DNA of 64,000 bases from Sediminibacillus albus. GTDB lineage: Bacteria; Bacillota; Bacilli; Bacillales; Amphibacillaceae. The stretch covers positions 110,309 through 174,308 of the forward strand of contig NZ_FNFL01000008.1 of assembly GCF_900101125.1 (NCBI RefSeq), in the 5' to 3' direction. The notes under the pieces are model-generated. The model had not been told where the DNA came from and ran no database searches. It saw only the letters and a list, made by a program, of their open reading frames with translations. How positions within the stretch are numbered: position 1 is the first letter of the stretch; each line of letters opens with the position of its first letter. A program made the position numbers and the translations under genes. Below, piece by piece: positions 63,905 through 64,000 of the stretch.

Positions 63905-64000
63905 TCGATAAGTCAACATCGTCGCTGCGCTCTGTGTTTCCTTTATCTCAATCGGGGAAGTCCAGTTCTTACGGCACTGAGCAAGGTGCTTCCGCTTTTG
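63905..64000. repeat. Bacillaceae-type dispersed intergenic repeat, cut by window end
   Basis: The stretch CGTCGCTGCGCTCTGTGTTT ... TCCAGTTCTTACGGCACTGAGC ... AAGGTGCTTCCGCTTTTG is not coding. It resembles a family of intergenic repeats common in Bacillaceae, with the pattern GTC(T/C)AG..TACGGC..CTGAGC..AAGGCGCTTGCGCTTTT. It is richer in G+C than the flanking DNA and runs off the end of the window. Confidence 0.5.

Overview
The window is chromosomal DNA of an endospore-forming, competent Gram-positive bacterium of the Bacillaceae. It carries a complete spoIIIA operon, a GerA-family germination protein, a comG operon, a lipoteichoic acid synthase, and a gene order that largely follows the sodA-to-recN segment of Bacillus subtilis 168. 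Base composition is about 40% G+C. The very acidic linkers (PstS, PbpA tail) and an OLE RNA with its partner protein OapA suggest an extremophilic lineage such as the Oceanobacillus/Virgibacillus group. The genus is an inference.

Layout. 1-2 kb: the 3' end of a Na/phosphate cotransporter gene and a six-gene tRNA cluster (Asn, Met, His, probable Ile2, Ser, Phe). 2-6.4 kb: sodA, an MFS transporter (yqgE) and the penicillin-binding protein pbpA. 6.5-11.8 kb: the phosphate regulon operon pstS-pstC-pstA-pstB1-pstB2-phoU behind four 11-bp-spaced Pho-box repeats. 11.8-24.9 kb: small yqz/yqg genes, rpmG, 5-formyl-THF cyclo-ligase, rhomboid protease gluP, a GerA-type protein, glucokinase, ltaS, an iron-export-type ABC transporter (fetAB), a glyoxalase-type hydrolase, and two small membrane proteins. 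25-29 kb: tRNA-Gln and the minus-strand comG operon. 29-37 kb: aroK, yqzE, yqhG-yqhH, then a glycine riboswitch controlling gcvT-gcvPA-gcvPB. 37-45 kb: rhodanese yqhL, a B12-dependent (class II) ribonucleotide reductase behind two NrdR boxes, mntR, yqhP, a 1-kb non-coding or degenerate stretch, yqhR, aroQ, yqhT and efp. 45-50.7 kb: spoIIIAA-AH behind a SigE-like promoter. 51-57.3 kb: accB, accC, yqhY, nusB, folD, xseA, xseB, ispA. 57.3-58.6 kb: OLE RNA with its own promoter, and oapA. 58.7-63.8 kb: dxs, yqxC, argR, recN. The window ends in a Bacillaceae-type intergenic repeat.

How the genes work together: the pst-phoU block is phosphate import; gcv is glycine cleavage under direct glycine sensing; comG is DNA uptake; spoIIIA is the mother-cell half of the feeding-tube channel; accBC starts fatty-acid synthesis; folD supplies one-carbon units; ispA and dxs supply isoprenoids. 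The most remarkable element is the large structured OLE RNA plus membrane protein OapA, inserted between ispA and dxs. Other points of note are an apparent AUA start codon for spoIIIAF, the paired NrdR operators, a rearranged yqhP-yqhR interval in which yqhQ is missing, and several terminators built over the end of the gene they serve.
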